The position numbers and the translations under genes were made by a program. The notes under the pieces were generated by a model. The model ran no database searches. It saw nothing but the letters and a program-made list of their open reading frames with translations, and was not told where the DNA came from. Positions 19,841 through 29,507 of a DNA stretch of 39,931 nucleotides are shown piece after piece. This DNA comes from an uncultured Sphingomonadales bacterium (GTDB lineage: Bacteria > Pseudomonadota > Alphaproteobacteria > Sphingomonadales > Sphingomonadaceae): contig CAINGT010000140.1 in assembly GCA_903848655.1 (NCBI GenBank), positions 1-39,931 on the forward strand. Direction: 5' to 3'. Every line of letters starts with the position of its first letter. Position 1 is the first letter of the stretch.

Positions 19841-21308
19841 ATTCGGCGGGGCGCGCGGTGGCAATGACCGCGCGCGACAGCGCGGTGCGCTGCTGGGCGC
19901 CCCAGCCGCCGCCACCACCGGTCAGAAAGGCGATCCAGCCCCATGCCGCCCCGGCGTGGCGCAACAGTTGAAAGCTGAACGGTTCGAAGAACGATGCCAC
20001 CAGCGCCGGGCCCAGCGCCAGTCCGTCGCGCTGCCCGGTCCAGCGGCGATAGAGCGTGATCGACCACAGATGAAATGTCAGATCGATCAGCACTTTGCCC
20101 AGCATGACCGCCACGATTGCGCCCACCACCGGCAAGCTGCCGCGTATCAACAGCGACACCAGAATGGCAAAGGCCGCCAGCCCATAGATTGGCTGGATCG
20201 TGTCCAGCGCCTTGACCACCAGCATCCGTGTTCCCAGCCGACCAAAGCGCGGGTTGCCGACCATGTCGCGGTTCCAGTGCTGGGTCTGCAAAAACCCGCC
20301 GAACCAGCGGCGGCGCTGGCGCATGAACGCCAGCGGGCTGGCGGGGGCATCGGTGCTGGCAATCGCGCCGCCCACCACGCGCACCCGCCAGTCAAGCCCG
20401 GCTTCGTGGGCATGGCGGTGCATCCGGTGGATCAGTTCATAATCTTCGACCATGCAATCATCGTCGAACCCGCCCGCGCGCACCAGCGCCTGGCGGCGAA
20501 ACCCGGCAAATGCGCCCGATATCAGCAACAGCCCATCCTGCCGCATCCACGCAAACCGCGACAGGAAATTGCGCACATATTCATAGCGTTGAAACCATTC
20601 GAACAGCCGTTGGCCCGGTGCGCTGCCGCAGATCGGCACCAAGACCCCGGTGGCGGCCACCAGTTGCGGTTCCGCCGCAAAGGCATCGCGCATTGCCCGC
20701 AGCGCGCCGGGTGCCAGCAGCGTATCGGCATCGACCGTCAGCACCAGTTCGGTATCGAGCAAAGGGATCGCCGCGTTAAGCGCACGCGCTTTGCCGCCGT
20801 GCGCCAGTCGCAACCAGCGCAACGCGGGCAAGACCGGCGATGGTGCGCTCATCTGCCCCAGCGGCGGCGGTTCCAAACCATAGGCGGCATGGAGCACCGC
20901 CGCGCTGTCATCGGTTGATCCGTCATCGGCCAGCACGATCACTTCGGGCGGTTCATCCTGCCCCGCCAGCGTGTCGATGGTCACGCACAACGATGCCTGC
21001 TCGTTGTGTGCGGCGATGATCGCGCTCATGGCAGGCCGTGCGCCCCCTGCCACCGGCAGCGGGCTCGCGCGCATGGTCCGGCGCAAGGGCCACAATTGCA
21101 CCGCGGTAAACCCCAGCAGAAATGTGTCATAGCCGATATAGACCAGCCCGACCGCCCAGCCGAGCAGCGCATTGCGCGTTACCCCTTGCCATAACAGCGC
21201 GACCAGCAGCACCGGCCCGACCCAGCCGAGCAGGATGGCGATCCACGGCACCGGGCGCGCAGACACGCGCGGCGACAGCGCGCGAAAGCCGGGATCAAGA
21301 ATGCTCAT
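19836..21308 (-). CDS. Membrane glycosyltransferase, family 2
   Basis: The 490-residue protein has two N-terminal membrane segments (about 22-42 and 46-70), a GT-A catalytic domain and several C-terminal membrane segments, the layout of processive polysaccharide synthases. Motifs seen: SAIIAAHNEQASL and LADDGSTDD (nucleotide-sugar site), the metal-binding TVDADTLL, VEDYELIHRM, and the acceptor motif QRRRWFGG. It resembles the cellulose synthase/poly-N-acetylglucosamine synthase group. No other exopolysaccharide gene is nearby, so the product is unknown. ATG 21308 gives MSILDPGF; the frame open to 21356 has no support. The stop codon lies in a repeat. Divergent from cytochrome b561 (121 bases). 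Confidence 0.87.
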   Translation of the reverse strand: MSILDPGFRALSPRVSARPVPWIAILLGWVGPVLLVALLWQGVTRNALLGWAVGLVYIGYDTFLLGFTAVQLWPLRRTMRASPLPVAGGARPAMSAIIAAHNEQASLCVTIDTLAGQDEPPEVIVLADDGSTDDSAAVLHAAYGLEPPPLGQMSAPSPVLPALRWLRLAHGGKARALNAAIPLLDTELVLTVDADTLLAPGALRAMRDAFAAEPQLVAATGVLVPICGSAPGQRLFEWFQRYEYVRNFLSRFAWMRQDGLLLISGAFAGFRRQALVRAGGFDDDCMVEDYELIHRMHRHAHEAGLDWRVRVVGGAIASTDAPASPLAFMRQRRRWFGGFLQTQHWNRDMVGNPRFGRLGTRMLVVKALDTIQPIYGLAAFAILVSLLIRGSLPVVGAIVAVMLGKVLIDLTFHLWSITLYRRWTGQRDGLALGPALVASFFEPFSFQLLRHAGAAWGWIAFLTGGGGGWGAQQRTALSRAVIATARPAES

Positions 21309-21429
21309 GCGGTTAAACCTGTCCGAATTGTTCTGAACCCATGCTGGCCGGCACATTTGATCCTTGGACTGCGGCGCGGGCTATGGCAGGAAAATCCAGA
21401 TCCCTAGCACGCGCCGGAGTTCTGGTTTC

Positions 21430-22014
21430 ATGCCCCAAAGACCATCGACTGATCGCTACACCTCGGTTGCCGTTGCCCTGCACTGGCTGGTGGCCCTTGG
21501 CATCATCTACAATCTTTGGAAAGGGCTGGGGTTTGAAGATCTCGAAGTCGCGCACCCCGACCAGATCCGCGCGGCGGTAAATCTGCACAAATCGATCGGT
21601 ATCACGCTGATCGGGCTGATCGCGATGCGCGTGTTGTGGAAAATCGGCCATCCCGCACCCGCACCGCTGCCCGGTCTGAAAGTGTGGGAACGCAAGCTGT
21701 CGGTCAGCGCGCATCATGTGCTGTATTTGCTGATGGTGCTGGTGCCGCTGGCGGGCTGGTTGCACGATTCGGCATGGAAAGGCGCGGCAGAGCATCCGCT
21801 GGTGCTGTTCGGCCAAGTACCATGGTTCCGCCTGCCGCTGTTCGGCGGGTTGAGCGATGCGGGCAAAGACTGGTGGCACGGCCTGTTCGGCGGGGTGCAC
21901 GAATGGACTGCAAAGCTGCTGATCGGCGTGGTTGCGCTGCATATTGCCGGGGCGGTCAAGCACCAGTTTTTTGATGGCAAGCCGCAGTTCCGGCGGATCT
22001 GGTTCGGCAAATAA
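21430..22014 (+). CDS. Cytochrome b561 (CybB family)
   Basis: A 194-residue inner-membrane di-heme b-type cytochrome with four hydrophobic helices. Histidines lie in each (ALHWLVAL, NLHKSIGI, SAHHVLYL, ALHIAGAVKHQFFDG), and the general plan follows E. coli CybB. It starts RYTSVAVALHWLVA after a short N-terminus; ATG 21430 fits family length. CybB proteins can oxidise quinol with superoxide; the partner here is unknown. It ends four bases before the convergent glpR stop, with no terminator between them. Confidence 0.9.
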   Translation: MPQRPSTDRYTSVAVALHWLVALGIIYNLWKGLGFEDLEVAHPDQIRAAVNLHKSIGITLIGLIAMRVLWKIGHPAPAPLPGLKVWERKLSVSAHHVLYLLMVLVPLAGWLHDSAWKGAAEHPLVLFGQVPWFRLPLFGGLSDAGKDWWHGLFGGVHEWTAKLLIGVVALHIAGAVKHQFFDGKPQFRRIWFGK

Positions 22015-22018
22015 GCCG

Positions 22019-22792
22019 TCATCCGGTTTCGGTCAGCGCCACGCCTTGCGCCGCCAGTGCCGCGCGCAAGGGTGCACTGGTCACGCGGTCGATGACCAGG
22101 TGGCTGATGGCATCCAGCCCGGCGATGCGGATCGGCGCGGCGCGGCCGATCTTGCTGCTGTCAGCCACCAGGATCACCGTGCGCGCCTGACGGATAATGC
22201 GCCGCGCAACGAGCACTTCATCGGCATCGAAATCGAGCAGATCGCCCGCCTCGCTTAAGCCCGAAGCGCCGATCAGCGCGAGATCGACCTGAAAATTGTC
22301 GATGAACTGATCGGCCAGCGCGCCGATCACCGCGCGATCCCCGGCGCGCACGTGCCCGCCCACCGCAATCACGGCAAGGCCATCGCGCCCGGCCAAAAGA
22401 TCGACGACATTCAGATTGTTGGTCACCACCAGCAGCGTGCGATGATCGACCAGATGGCGCGCCACCGCCTCGGTGGTGGTGCCGATATTGATGAACAGCG
22501 ACGCGCCTTCGGGCACGAGCGCGGCGGCGGCGGCCCCGATCCGCGCTTTGGCAGCGGCGGCCATCCCGCGCCGTTGGGCATAGCGCGCGTTGGCAATGCC
22601 CGATCCCAGTTCTGCCCCGCCATGGACCCGCGCGATCAGCCCGCGCGCCGCCAACTGGTTGAGATCGCGGCGGATGGTCTGCGGGGTAACGGCACAGCCA
22701 GCGGCGAGCGCGGCGACATTGACTTCACCCGTTTGCCGCACGGTGGCAAGGATCGCCGCGCGCCGTGCCGCGCTGGCGCTGCGATCAGCCAA
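22019..22792 (-). CDS. glpR: DeoR-family regulator of glycerol metabolism
   Basis: A 257-residue repressor with an N-terminal winged helix (RRAAILATVRQTGEVNV ... TPQTIRRDLNQLAARGLIARVHGGA) and a DeoR sugar-phosphate sensor domain (FINIGTTTEAVARHL, VTNNLNVVDLL, FDADEVLVARRII). The family binds glycerol-3-phosphate and releases DNA. No ATG or GTG lies near the expected N-terminus; TTG at 22792 places it correctly and overlaps the glpD stop by eight bases, so translation is probably coupled to glpD. The ribosome site is weak, so the start is inferred. Likely operators lie between glpD and glpK. Confidence 0.88.
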   Translation of the reverse strand: MADRSASAARRAAILATVRQTGEVNVAALAAGCAVTPQTIRRDLNQLAARGLIARVHGGAELGSGIANARYAQRRGMAAAAKARIGAAAAALVPEGASLFINIGTTTEAVARHLVDHRTLLVVTNNLNVVDLLAGRDGLAVIAVGGHVRAGDRAVIGALADQFIDNFQVDLALIGASGLSEAGDLLDFDADEVLVARRIIRQARTVILVADSSKIGRAAPIRIAGLDAISHLVIDRVTSAPLRAALAAQGVALTETG

Positions 22793-24320
22793 GTTTGGGC
22801 GCGGCCAGCCAGGCCGCAATCTGCAAAGGTGCCTCTGGCGGCACGTGCAGCCCCAGCTTGCTGCGCCGCCACAACACGTCATCGGCGCTGACGGCCCATT
22901 CGGCGCGCATCAGGTAGCCAAGTTCGGCCTCGGTCAGCCCCGCACCGAAATCGCGGCCCAGATCATCGGGGGTGTGTGCATCGGCGAGCACCGATTCGGC
23001 GCACGTGCCATAAGCGCGCGCCAGCCGCCGTAGCAACGCTTGCGGCATCGCCGGATGGCGCGTGGCCAATTGCGCGACATAGCCATCGAAATCACCCCCC
23101 GGCAGATCGCCGCCGGGCAGCACCGCGCCCGCCGTCCACGCCGGGCGAATATAGGGGAACAGCGGCCCCAGCTTTTCGAGCGCGTGTTCGGCCAGCTTGC
23201 GATACGTCGTGATCTTGCCACCAAATACGCTGAGCAGTGCCCCTTCCCCGGCAGGCGCATCAAGATCGAGCACATAGTCGCGCGTAACCGCCGAAGCGCT
23301 GCTGGCATGGTCATCATACAAGGGACGAATCCCGGCATAGGACCAGCGCACATCGGCGCGGGACACTTGCGCCGAGAAATAGCGGTTGACCGTGTCGAGC
23401 AGATAGTCGGTTTCTGCGGGCGAGATTTTGGCCGGGCCGGGTGGTTCGGTCCACGGCTCGTCGGTTGTGCCGATCAGCGTGAATTCGCCTTCATAGGGAA
23501 TTGCGAACACCACCCGCCGGTCGGGGTTTTGCAGCATGAATGCGTGATCGCCGGGATAGAGCCGGGGCAGCACGATATGGCTGCCCTTGATTAGCCGCAC
23601 CCCCCGGTCGCGCTGGTTCGAAGCGCGCGCCGGATCGCGGGTGCGTTGCAGCACGTCTTCGACCCATGGCCCGGCGGCGTTGACCATCGCACGCGCGCGC
23701 ACGGTCTGTTCACCCGCCGCATCGGTGATAGTGGCGGTCCACCCGGCCCCGTCGCGCCGCGCGGATACCAGGCGGGTGCGCGTGCAAATCACCGCGCCGC
23801 GCGCGGCGGCATCCATGGCGTTCAACACCACCAGCCGACTGTCTTCAACCCAGCAGTCCGAATAAATGAAGGCGCGGCGCGCGCCCGGTTTCAGACCGGT
23901 GCCTTGCGCGGCTTTGGCCAGATCGATGGTCTGCGTGGCGGGCAGTCGCTTGCGCCCGCCCAGATGGTCATAGAGCCACAGCCCCAGCCGCACCATCCAC
24001 GCCGGGCGCGGCGAATGCAGTTGCGGCAGCACGAACCGCAGCGGCCAGATGATGTGCGGGGCCATACCCCATAGCCGCTCGCGCTCGATCAATGCTTCGC
24101 GCACCAGCCGAAATTCGCCATATTCCAGATAGCGCAATCCGCCGTGGATCAGCTTGGTCGAAGCCGACGAGGTGTGTTGTGCCAGATCTTCGGCTTCGAC
24201 CAGCATGACTGACAACCCGCGCCCGGCGGCATCGCGCGCAATCCCCGCGCCGTTGATCCCGCCGCCAACGATCAGCAAATCGTACACGCGCTGATCCGGC
24301 GCTTGATCTGACGCGGCCAT
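22785..24320 (-). CDS. glpD: Aerobic glycerol-3-phosphate dehydrogenase
   Basis: This FAD enzyme at the inner membrane oxidises glycerol-3-phosphate to dihydroxyacetone phosphate and feeds electrons to quinone. The 511-residue product has the FAD motif YDLLIVGGGINGAGIARD at residues 13-30, the STKLIHGGLRYLEYGEF signature and the C-terminal domain typical of bacterial GlpD. ATG 24320 (MAASDQAPDQ) is chosen over the long open frame to 24449, which would run into the regulatory region and glpK. It is divergent from glpK (115 bases) and followed by glpR. Confidence 0.96.
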   Translation of the reverse strand: MAASDQAPDQRVYDLLIVGGGINGAGIARDAAGRGLSVMLVEAEDLAQHTSSASTKLIHGGLRYLEYGEFRLVREALIERERLWGMAPHIIWPLRFVLPQLHSPRPAWMVRLGLWLYDHLGGRKRLPATQTIDLAKAAQGTGLKPGARRAFIYSDCWVEDSRLVVLNAMDAAARGAVICTRTRLVSARRDGAGWTATITDAAGEQTVRARAMVNAAGPWVEDVLQRTRDPARASNQRDRGVRLIKGSHIVLPRLYPGDHAFMLQNPDRRVVFAIPYEGEFTLIGTTDEPWTEPPGPAKISPAETDYLLDTVNRYFSAQVSRADVRWSYAGIRPLYDDHASSASAVTRDYVLDLDAPAGEGALLSVFGGKITTYRKLAEHALEKLGPLFPYIRPAWTAGAVLPGGDLPGGDFDGYVAQLATRHPAMPQALLRRLARAYGTCAESVLADAHTPDDLGRDFGAGLTEAELGYLMRAEWAVSADDVLWRRSKLGLHVPPEAPLQIAAWLAAPKLG

Positions 24321-24363
24321 AATGGAATGCTCCCGAAAAGCCCGCGCGGCGGGAAACGCAAAA

Positions 24364-24411
24364 AACGAATGTGAAACGAACGCAATCACGCTATAACGAA
24401 CATCAAACGAA
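24364..24411. promoter_or_regulatory. Paired AACGAA repeats, probable GlpR operators
   Basis: AACGAA occurs four times in the glpD-glpK gap: 24364-24369, 24375-24380, 24395-24400 and 24406-24411. The starts are 11, 20 and 11 bases apart, so they form two pairs, each one helical turn apart, as expected for a dimeric or tetrameric repressor. DeoR-family regulators bind repeated short direct elements; assignment to GlpR is inferred from position. Confidence 0.6.
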
Positions 24412-24435
24412 AATGCGAGAGGATAGCAAGGCATT

Positions 24436-25923
24436 ATGGCGCAGCACATTCTGGCGATCGATCAGGGCACCACGTCCACCCGGGCCATAGTTTTTGACAG
24501 CGCGGCACAGCCGGTCGCCACCGCCCAGGCCGAATTTGCCCAGCATTATCCCGCCGCTGGCTGGGTCGAACACGATCCTGAAGATATCTGGCGCGACACG
24601 CTGGCCACCGCGCGCCAAGCGATTGCCGGGGCCGGGCTGACCGCCGGGCAGATTGCCGCCATTGGCATTACCAACCAGCGCGAAACCACCGTGGTGTGGG
24701 ACCGCGCGAGCGGCGCGCCGATCCACCGCGCTATCGTGTGGCAGGACCGCCGCACCACCGACACCTGCCACGCGCTCAAGGCCCAAGGGGCGGGTGCATT
24801 GGTGGCCGAACGCACCGGGCTGGTGCTCGATCCGTATTTTTCGGCAACCAAGATCGCGTGGATACTCGATCATGTGCCCGGCGCGCGCGACCGGGCCGAA
24901 CGTGGCGAACTGGCGTTCGGCACGATCGACAGCTTTTTGCTGTGGCGGCTGACCGGCGGCGCGGTGCACGCCACTGATGTAACCAATGCCGGGCGCACGC
25001 TGATCTATGACATCCACCGCCAGCAATGGGATGAAGAATTGTGCCGCCTGTTGCGCGTGCCAATGGCGATTCTGCCGCACGTGCACGATAACAGCCACGT
25101 GTTCGGGGTGACCGCGCCGGGGCTGTTCGACGTGCAGATCCCGATTGCGGGCATGGCGGGCGATCAGCAGGCAGCGCTGTTCGGGCAAGTGTGCTTTCAG
25201 CCCGGCGACGTCAAATCGACGTATGGCACCGGCTGTTTCATGCTGATAAACACCGGCGATCAGGCGCTGACCTCGCACGGCGGGCTGCTGACCACCCCGG
25301 CCTATCGGCTGGGCGGGCAGATGACGTATGCGCTCGAAGGATCGATTTTCGTCGCGGGTGCGGCGATCAAATGGCTGCGCGACGGGTTGGGCGTCATCAC
25401 CCATGCCAGCCAGACGCAAGACTTGGCCACCAGTGTCGATGATGCCCACGGCGTAACGATGGTGCCGGCTTTTGCCGGACTGGGCGCGCCGCATTGGGAC
25501 CCCGATGCACGCGGCGCGATTTTTGGCCTGACTTTGGGCACCACGCAGGCGCATCTGGCGCGCGCCGCGCTGGAAGCCGTGGCATTCCAGACGCGCGATC
25601 TGGCCGCGACGATGGCCGCCGATGGCGCGGTCTGGCCCGCCGCCTTGCGCGTCGATGGCGGCATGGCAGCAAACGATTGGCTGTGCCAATTCCTTGCCGA
25701 TCTGCTCGATACCCCGGTCGAACGGCCCGCGCATCTCGAAACCACGGCGCTGGGCGCGGCGTTTCATGCCGGGCTGGCGGTCGGGGTGTGGAGCGGGCTG
25801 GATGCGCTGGCGCGTACTTGGCGACGCGGCGCGCGGTTTGTGCCGACGATGGGTGCAGAGCGCCGCGCGACGCTGGTGGCCGGGTGGCAGGATGCGGTAG
25901 CGCGGACGCTGTCGCAGCGGTAA
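24436..25923 (+). CDS. glpK: Glycerol kinase
   Basis: Phosphorylates glycerol with ATP to glycerol-3-phosphate, the substrate of GlpD next door and the likely GlpR ligand. The 495-residue protein has the FGGY-family motifs: phosphate loop [16 protein letters not shown] at residues 6-21, [16 protein letters not shown], the [11 protein letters not shown] segment and [13 protein letters not shown]. Length and both ends match the family. No glycerol facilitator gene (glpF) is visible in the window. Confidence 0.97.
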   Translation: MAQHILAIDQGTTSTRAIVFDSAAQPVATAQAEFAQHYPAAGWVEHDPEDIWRDTLATARQAIAGAGLTAGQIAAIGITNQRETTVVWDRASGAPIHRAIVWQDRRTTDTCHALKAQGAGALVAERTGLVLDPYFSATKIAWILDHVPGARDRAERGELAFGTIDSFLLWRLTGGAVHATDVTNAGRTLIYDIHRQQWDEELCRLLRVPMAILPHVHDNSHVFGVTAPGLFDVQIPIAGMAGDQQAALFGQVCFQPGDVKSTYGTGCFMLINTGDQALTSHGGLLTTPAYRLGGQMTYALEGSIFVAGAAIKWLRDGLGVITHASQTQDLATSVDDAHGVTMVPAFAGLGAPHWDPDARGAIFGLTLGTTQAHLARAALEAVAFQTRDLAATMAADGAVWPAALRVDGGMAANDWLCQFLADLLDTPVERPAHLETTALGAAFHAGLAVGVWSGLDALARTWRRGARFVPTMGAERRATLVAGWQDAVARTLSQR

Positions 25924-25927
25924 AATA

Positions 25928-25944
25928 TCAACTTTTTTAGTTGA
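25928..25944. other. AT-rich palindrome downstream of glpK
   Basis: TCAACT and AGTTGA form a perfect six-base inverted repeat around five T residues, five bases after the glpK stop and about 90 bases before the MFS gene. It could be a weak glpK terminator (a short T-rich tract follows) or an operator of the MarR type controlling the exporter gene. Neither is established; no MarR-like gene is in the window. Confidence 0.35.
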
Positions 25945-26031
25945 GTTTTCTTCCGGGCTGGTTTGAACGCTTGGCAAGCGCGCAGTGCGCTGCCATGGCG
26001 TGCAACTGTGACCGATGTCGATTTGCCACTA

Positions 26032-27294
26032 ATGCCCGCTTCACCGCTGGCGATCCCCGATTACCGGCGCTTTTGGTTGAGCCGGTGCCTGTCGGTGTTT
26101 GCGGTTACCGGCGTCGTGGTGGTGCTGGGCTATCAGATTTACGATGTCGCGCGCGGCACCTATGGCATGTCCATGCGCGCGGCGGCGTTTCAGCTCGGGC
26201 TGCTGGGGCTGGTGCAATTTCTGCCGCAAATCCTGCTCGCGCCGGTGGCGGGGGTGGTGGCGGACCGGTTTGACCGGCGCAATATTGCGATGCTGTTCAC
26301 CGCGCTGGATGCGCTGGTCGTGGCAGCGCTGGCGCTGGTTACATGGTACGATTGGCGATCACTGCCAGTGCTGTTCGCGCTGGCGGGGCTGCATGGCGCA
26401 GCGCGCTCGTTCATCGGCCCGGCACAATCGTCGATTGCCCCCAATATCGTGCCCGCCGGGCTAATGCCGCGCGCGATTGCCATCGGCGCGATGGCCTGGC
26501 AGATCGGATCAATCGGCGGGCCGTCGCTGGCGGGGGTGCTCTATGCTTTCGGCCCGGCGCTGCCTTATGCGCTGGGCGGTTCGCTGCTGATGATCGCGGC
26601 GATCAGCATGGCCGCGATCCGCCCGGTGCCGCCGCCGCCGGGCAATGCCGGTGCGCACCCGTTGCGCCAGATCAGCGAAGGGCTGATCCATGTGTGGCGC
26701 GACCGGTTCCTGTTTGGCTGTGTCACGCTCGATCTGTTTGCCGTGCTGCTGGGCGGGGCGACCGCGCTGCTGCCGGTCTATGCCCGCGATATCCTGACAT
26801 GGCAGGGCCATCCGGTCGGCGCTTATGGGCTGGGGATCATGCGCGCGATGCCCAGCTTTGGCGCGACGGTGGTCGGGCTGATTATCGCCTATCAGCCGAT
26901 TGCGCGCGATGTCGGCGCGCGGATGCTGCAAGCGGTGGCGGTGTTCGGGCTGGCCACGGTCGGCTTTGGCCTGTCGCGCCATATCGTGCTGTCGCTGGTG
27001 CTGCTCGCCATTCTGGGTGCAGCGGACATGGTGTCGGTGTTCATCCGCAATACACTGGTGCAATTGCACACCCCCGATGGCCTTCGCGGGCGGGTTTCGG
27101 CAATATCGGGGCTGGCGATATCCGCCTCGAACGAATTGGGCGAAATGGAATCGGGGCTGGCTGCGGCGCTGCTGGGCGCGACCGGCGCAGTCGTGTTCGG
27201 CGGGATCGGCGCGGTGGTGGTGACCGTTATCTGGACGCTGGGCTTTCCCGAATTGCGCCGCGTGCGCACGTTTTCAAATCGTTATGCTGACTGA
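26032..27294 (+). CDS. MFS transporter, enterobactin-exporter-like
   Basis: A 420-residue inner-membrane protein with about 12 transmembrane segments. It has the MFS loop signature ADRFDRRNIAML between helices 2 and 3 and the overall plan of the MFS_3/EntS-like group (PDYRRFWLSR start, RNTLVQLHTPDGLRGRVSA near helix 10-11). Substrate unknown; such proteins export siderophores or toxic small molecules. The start is uncertain: ATG 26032 begins just before the conserved IPDYRRFW, while GTG 26008 and TTG 25963 are also in frame; none has a clear ribosome site. cysK follows after 33 bases. Confidence 0.85.
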   Translation: MPASPLAIPDYRRFWLSRCLSVFAVTGVVVVLGYQIYDVARGTYGMSMRAAAFQLGLLGLVQFLPQILLAPVAGVVADRFDRRNIAMLFTALDALVVAALALVTWYDWRSLPVLFALAGLHGAARSFIGPAQSSIAPNIVPAGLMPRAIAIGAMAWQIGSIGGPSLAGVLYAFGPALPYALGGSLLMIAAISMAAIRPVPPPPGNAGAHPLRQISEGLIHVWRDRFLFGCVTLDLFAVLLGGATALLPVYARDILTWQGHPVGAYGLGIMRAMPSFGATVVGLIIAYQPIARDVGARMLQAVAVFGLATVGFGLSRHIVLSLVLLAILGAADMVSVFIRNTLVQLHTPDGLRGRVSAISGLAISASNELGEMESGLAAALLGATGAVVFGGIGAVVVTVIWTLGFPELRRVRTFSNRYAD

Positions 27295-27327
27295 CCTGTC
27301 TATCCAGCCATTGAAGGAGCAAGCATC

Positions 27328-28245
27328 ATGAAAGCGGATTCCGTTCTGGCCACTATCGGCAAGACCCCGCATATCCGGTTGTCGCGGCTGTTTCCCGACC
27401 ACGAGGTGTGGATCAAGAACGAACGATCAAACCCCGGCGGATCGATCAAGGACCGCATCGCGCTGGCCATGATCGAAGCCGCCGAAGCCGACGGCACGTT
27501 GCGCCCCGGCGGCACGATTATCGAGCCGACTTCGGGCAATACCGGGATCGGGCTGGCGCTGGTGGCGGCGGTCAAAGGCTATCGGCTGATTCTGGTGATG
27601 CCCGAATCGATGTCAATCGAACGCCGCCGTCTGATGCTGGCCTATGGCGCGACATTCGATCTGACCCCGCGTGAAAAGGGCATGAAAGGCGCGATCGAAC
27701 GCGCGCGCCAATTGGTCGAGCAAATCCCCGGCGCATGGGTCCCGCAGCAATTTGAAAACCCCGCCAATATCGCCGCGCACGTGCGCACCACCGCCATCGA
27801 GATTCTCGACGATTTTGCCGATTCGCCGATTGATGCGCTGATTACCGGGGTGGGCACCGGCGGACACCTGACCGGCTGCGCCGAACGGCTGAAGCAAGTC
27901 TGGCCAAACTTGCAGGCTTGGGCGGTCGAACCGACGCTGTCGCCGGTCATATCGGGCGGTCAGCCCGCGCCGCACCCGATTCAGGGTATTGGCGCGGGGT
28001 TCATCCCCGGCAATCTGCACACCCAGTCGATCGAAGGCGCGATCCAGGTCGATCCCGCCGCCGCCAAAGACTGGGCACGCCGCAGTGCGCGGGTCGAAGG
28101 GCTGCTGGTCGGGATCAGTTCGGGCGCGACACTCGCCGCCATCGCGCAGAAACTGCCCGATCTGCCGCTCGGCAGCCGCGTGCTGGGGTTCAACTATGAT
28201 ACGGGCGAACGCTATTTGTCGGTCCCCGATTTCCTGCCGGAGTAA
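27328..28245 (+). CDS. cysK: Cysteine synthase A (O-acetylserine sulfhydrylase)
   Basis: A PLP enzyme that makes cysteine from O-acetylserine and sulfide. The 305-residue product has the Schiff-base Lys41 in NPGGSIKDR, the substrate loop [10 protein letters not shown] and the PLP phosphate loop [11 protein letters not shown] good ribosome site (AAGGAG) lies ahead of ATG 27328. The dienelactone hydrolase gene starts seven bases after its stop, so they are probably co-transcribed. No CysE gene is nearby. A cystathionine beta-synthase-like specificity cannot be excluded from sequence alone. Confidence 0.94.
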   Translation: MKADSVLATIGKTPHIRLSRLFPDHEVWIKNERSNPGGSIKDRIALAMIEAAEADGTLRPGGTIIEPTSGNTGIGLALVAAVKGYRLILVMPESMSIERRRLMLAYGATFDLTPREKGMKGAIERARQLVEQIPGAWVPQQFENPANIAAHVRTTAIEILDDFADSPIDALITGVGTGGHLTGCAERLKQVWPNLQAWAVEPTLSPVISGGQPAPHPIQGIGAGFIPGNLHTQSIEGAIQVDPAAAKDWARRSARVEGLLVGISSGATLAAIAQKLPDLPLGSRVLGFNYDTGERYLSVPDFLPE

Positions 28246-28252
28246 TCACATC

Positions 28253-28957
28253 ATGAACCTTGAACCCGTCGCTTATTCCGATGGCGCGGTCGCGCTGACC
28301 GGTTGGCTCGCTCGCCCCGCGCGCGCGGTCCCGCGCGGCGCGGTGGTGATTTGGCCCACTATCCTCAACGCCAATGAGCCGATCATGGCGCGCGCCGAAA
28401 TGCTGGCCGAAGCCGGGTTCATCGCGCTGGTCGCCGATTTCTACGGCACCCCGGTGCATGATTTTGCCCATTCGCTGGAGCTTGCCCAAGCGTTGCGCGC
28501 CGATGTCGATGGCTATCGCCGCCGCATCAGTGCGGGCGTGGCCGCGTTGCGCGCCATCGCGGGCGATCTGACGCTGTCGTCCATCGGTTATTGCATGGGC
28601 GGGCAGGCGGTGCTGGAAGCGGCGCGTACGGGCGAGCAACTGGCGCTGGTCGCCAGCTTTCACGGCATCCTGTCAACCGACCGGCCCGCCACCGCGCAGA
28701 CCCCGATCGCGCCCCGCATTCTGATCTGCCACGGTGATGCCGATCCACTCGTGCCGCGCGCACACGTCACGGCATTCTGGGAAGAAATGGACCAGGCCGG
28801 GGCCAACTGGCATTTCCACAGCTATGCCGGGGTCCGCCACGGATTTTCCGACCCCGACAGCGACGCGCGCGGCATGGCCGCTATTGGCTATGACGCCAGC
28901 GCCGACCGCCAGTCATGGGCGGCGCTGACCAGCCTGCTGGATGAGCTATACGGCTAA
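28253..28957 (+). CDS. Dienelactone hydrolase family protein
   Basis: A 234-residue cytoplasmic alpha/beta hydrolase. The catalytic Cys-Asp-His triad of dienelactone hydrolases is visible: Cys in IGYCMGGQA, Asp in CHGDADPLVP and His in GVRHGFSD. No catechol-degradation genes lie near it, so a role in chloroaromatic breakdown is not supported; many homologues are general esterases. It follows cysK closely. Convergent with hisI (45-base gap). Confidence 0.9.
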   Translation: MNLEPVAYSDGAVALTGWLARPARAVPRGAVVIWPTILNANEPIMARAEMLAEAGFIALVADFYGTPVHDFAHSLELAQALRADVDGYRRRISAGVAALRAIAGDLTLSSIGYCMGGQAVLEAARTGEQLALVASFHGILSTDRPATAQTPIAPRILICHGDADPLVPRAHVTAFWEEMDQAGANWHFHSYAGVRHGFSDPDSDARGMAAIGYDASADRQSWAALTSLLDELYG

Positions 28958-29002
28958 AAGCCCAGGCGAAAACGGCGCTTGCGCCCGGCTTTTACCGCCC
29001 CT

Positions 29003-29356
29003 TCACGCGCCGGTAATCCGTTCGAGCGTGCCCGCACGCGTCAGGCGGCGATAGAAACAGCTGGTTGCGCCGGTGTGGCAGGCCGGGCCAGCCGGATCGA
29101 CCACCAGTTCCAGCGCATCCTGATCGCAATCGACGCGAATTTCGACCACGCGCAGCACATGGCCCGACGTTTCGCCTTTTTGCCACAGCGCCCGGCGCGA
29201 TCGCGACCAGAAATGCGCAAGGCCGGTCGCGCGGGTCTGCGTGATGGCCTGTTCGTTCATATGCGCCAGCATCAGCAGCCGACCGCTGGCGCGATCAACC
29301 GCCACCGCAGTCACCAGCCCTTGCGAGTCAAAACGCGGCATGAACGCGGTGCCCAA
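29003..29356 (-). CDS. hisI: Phosphoribosyl-AMP cyclohydrolase
   Basis: Third step of histidine synthesis, opening the adenine ring of phosphoribosyl-AMP. The sequence has the family signatures LMLAHMNEQAI, FWSRSRRALWQKGETSGH, the metal site DCDQDA and the zinc cysteines in PACHTGATSCF. It is a stand-alone cyclohydrolase without the HisE pyrophosphatase domain. The start is uncertain: ATG 29341 gives 112 residues, TTG 29356 gives 117 and fits better the IRELGTAFMPRFD-like N-terminus I expect; the frame stays open farther but with no usual start codon. No other his gene is in the window. Confidence 0.92.
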   Translation of the reverse strand: MGTAFMPRFDSQGLVTAVAVDRASGRLLMLAHMNEQAITQTRATGLAHFWSRSRRALWQKGETSGHVLRVVEIRVDCDQDALELVVDPAGPACHTGATSCFYRRLTRAGTLERITGA

Positions 29357-29507
29357 TTCACGAATATCGGCAGGTGATGGATCGGGTACAGACGAAATTG
29401 GCGGATTCCTTGCTGGCTTGGGCCATCGGCATCACGCCACTTTGGCCATTTGTTGCACGATAACCACATTGGCTGGGCAAAATCCATGGTTGAATGACAT
29501 TCCCGTT

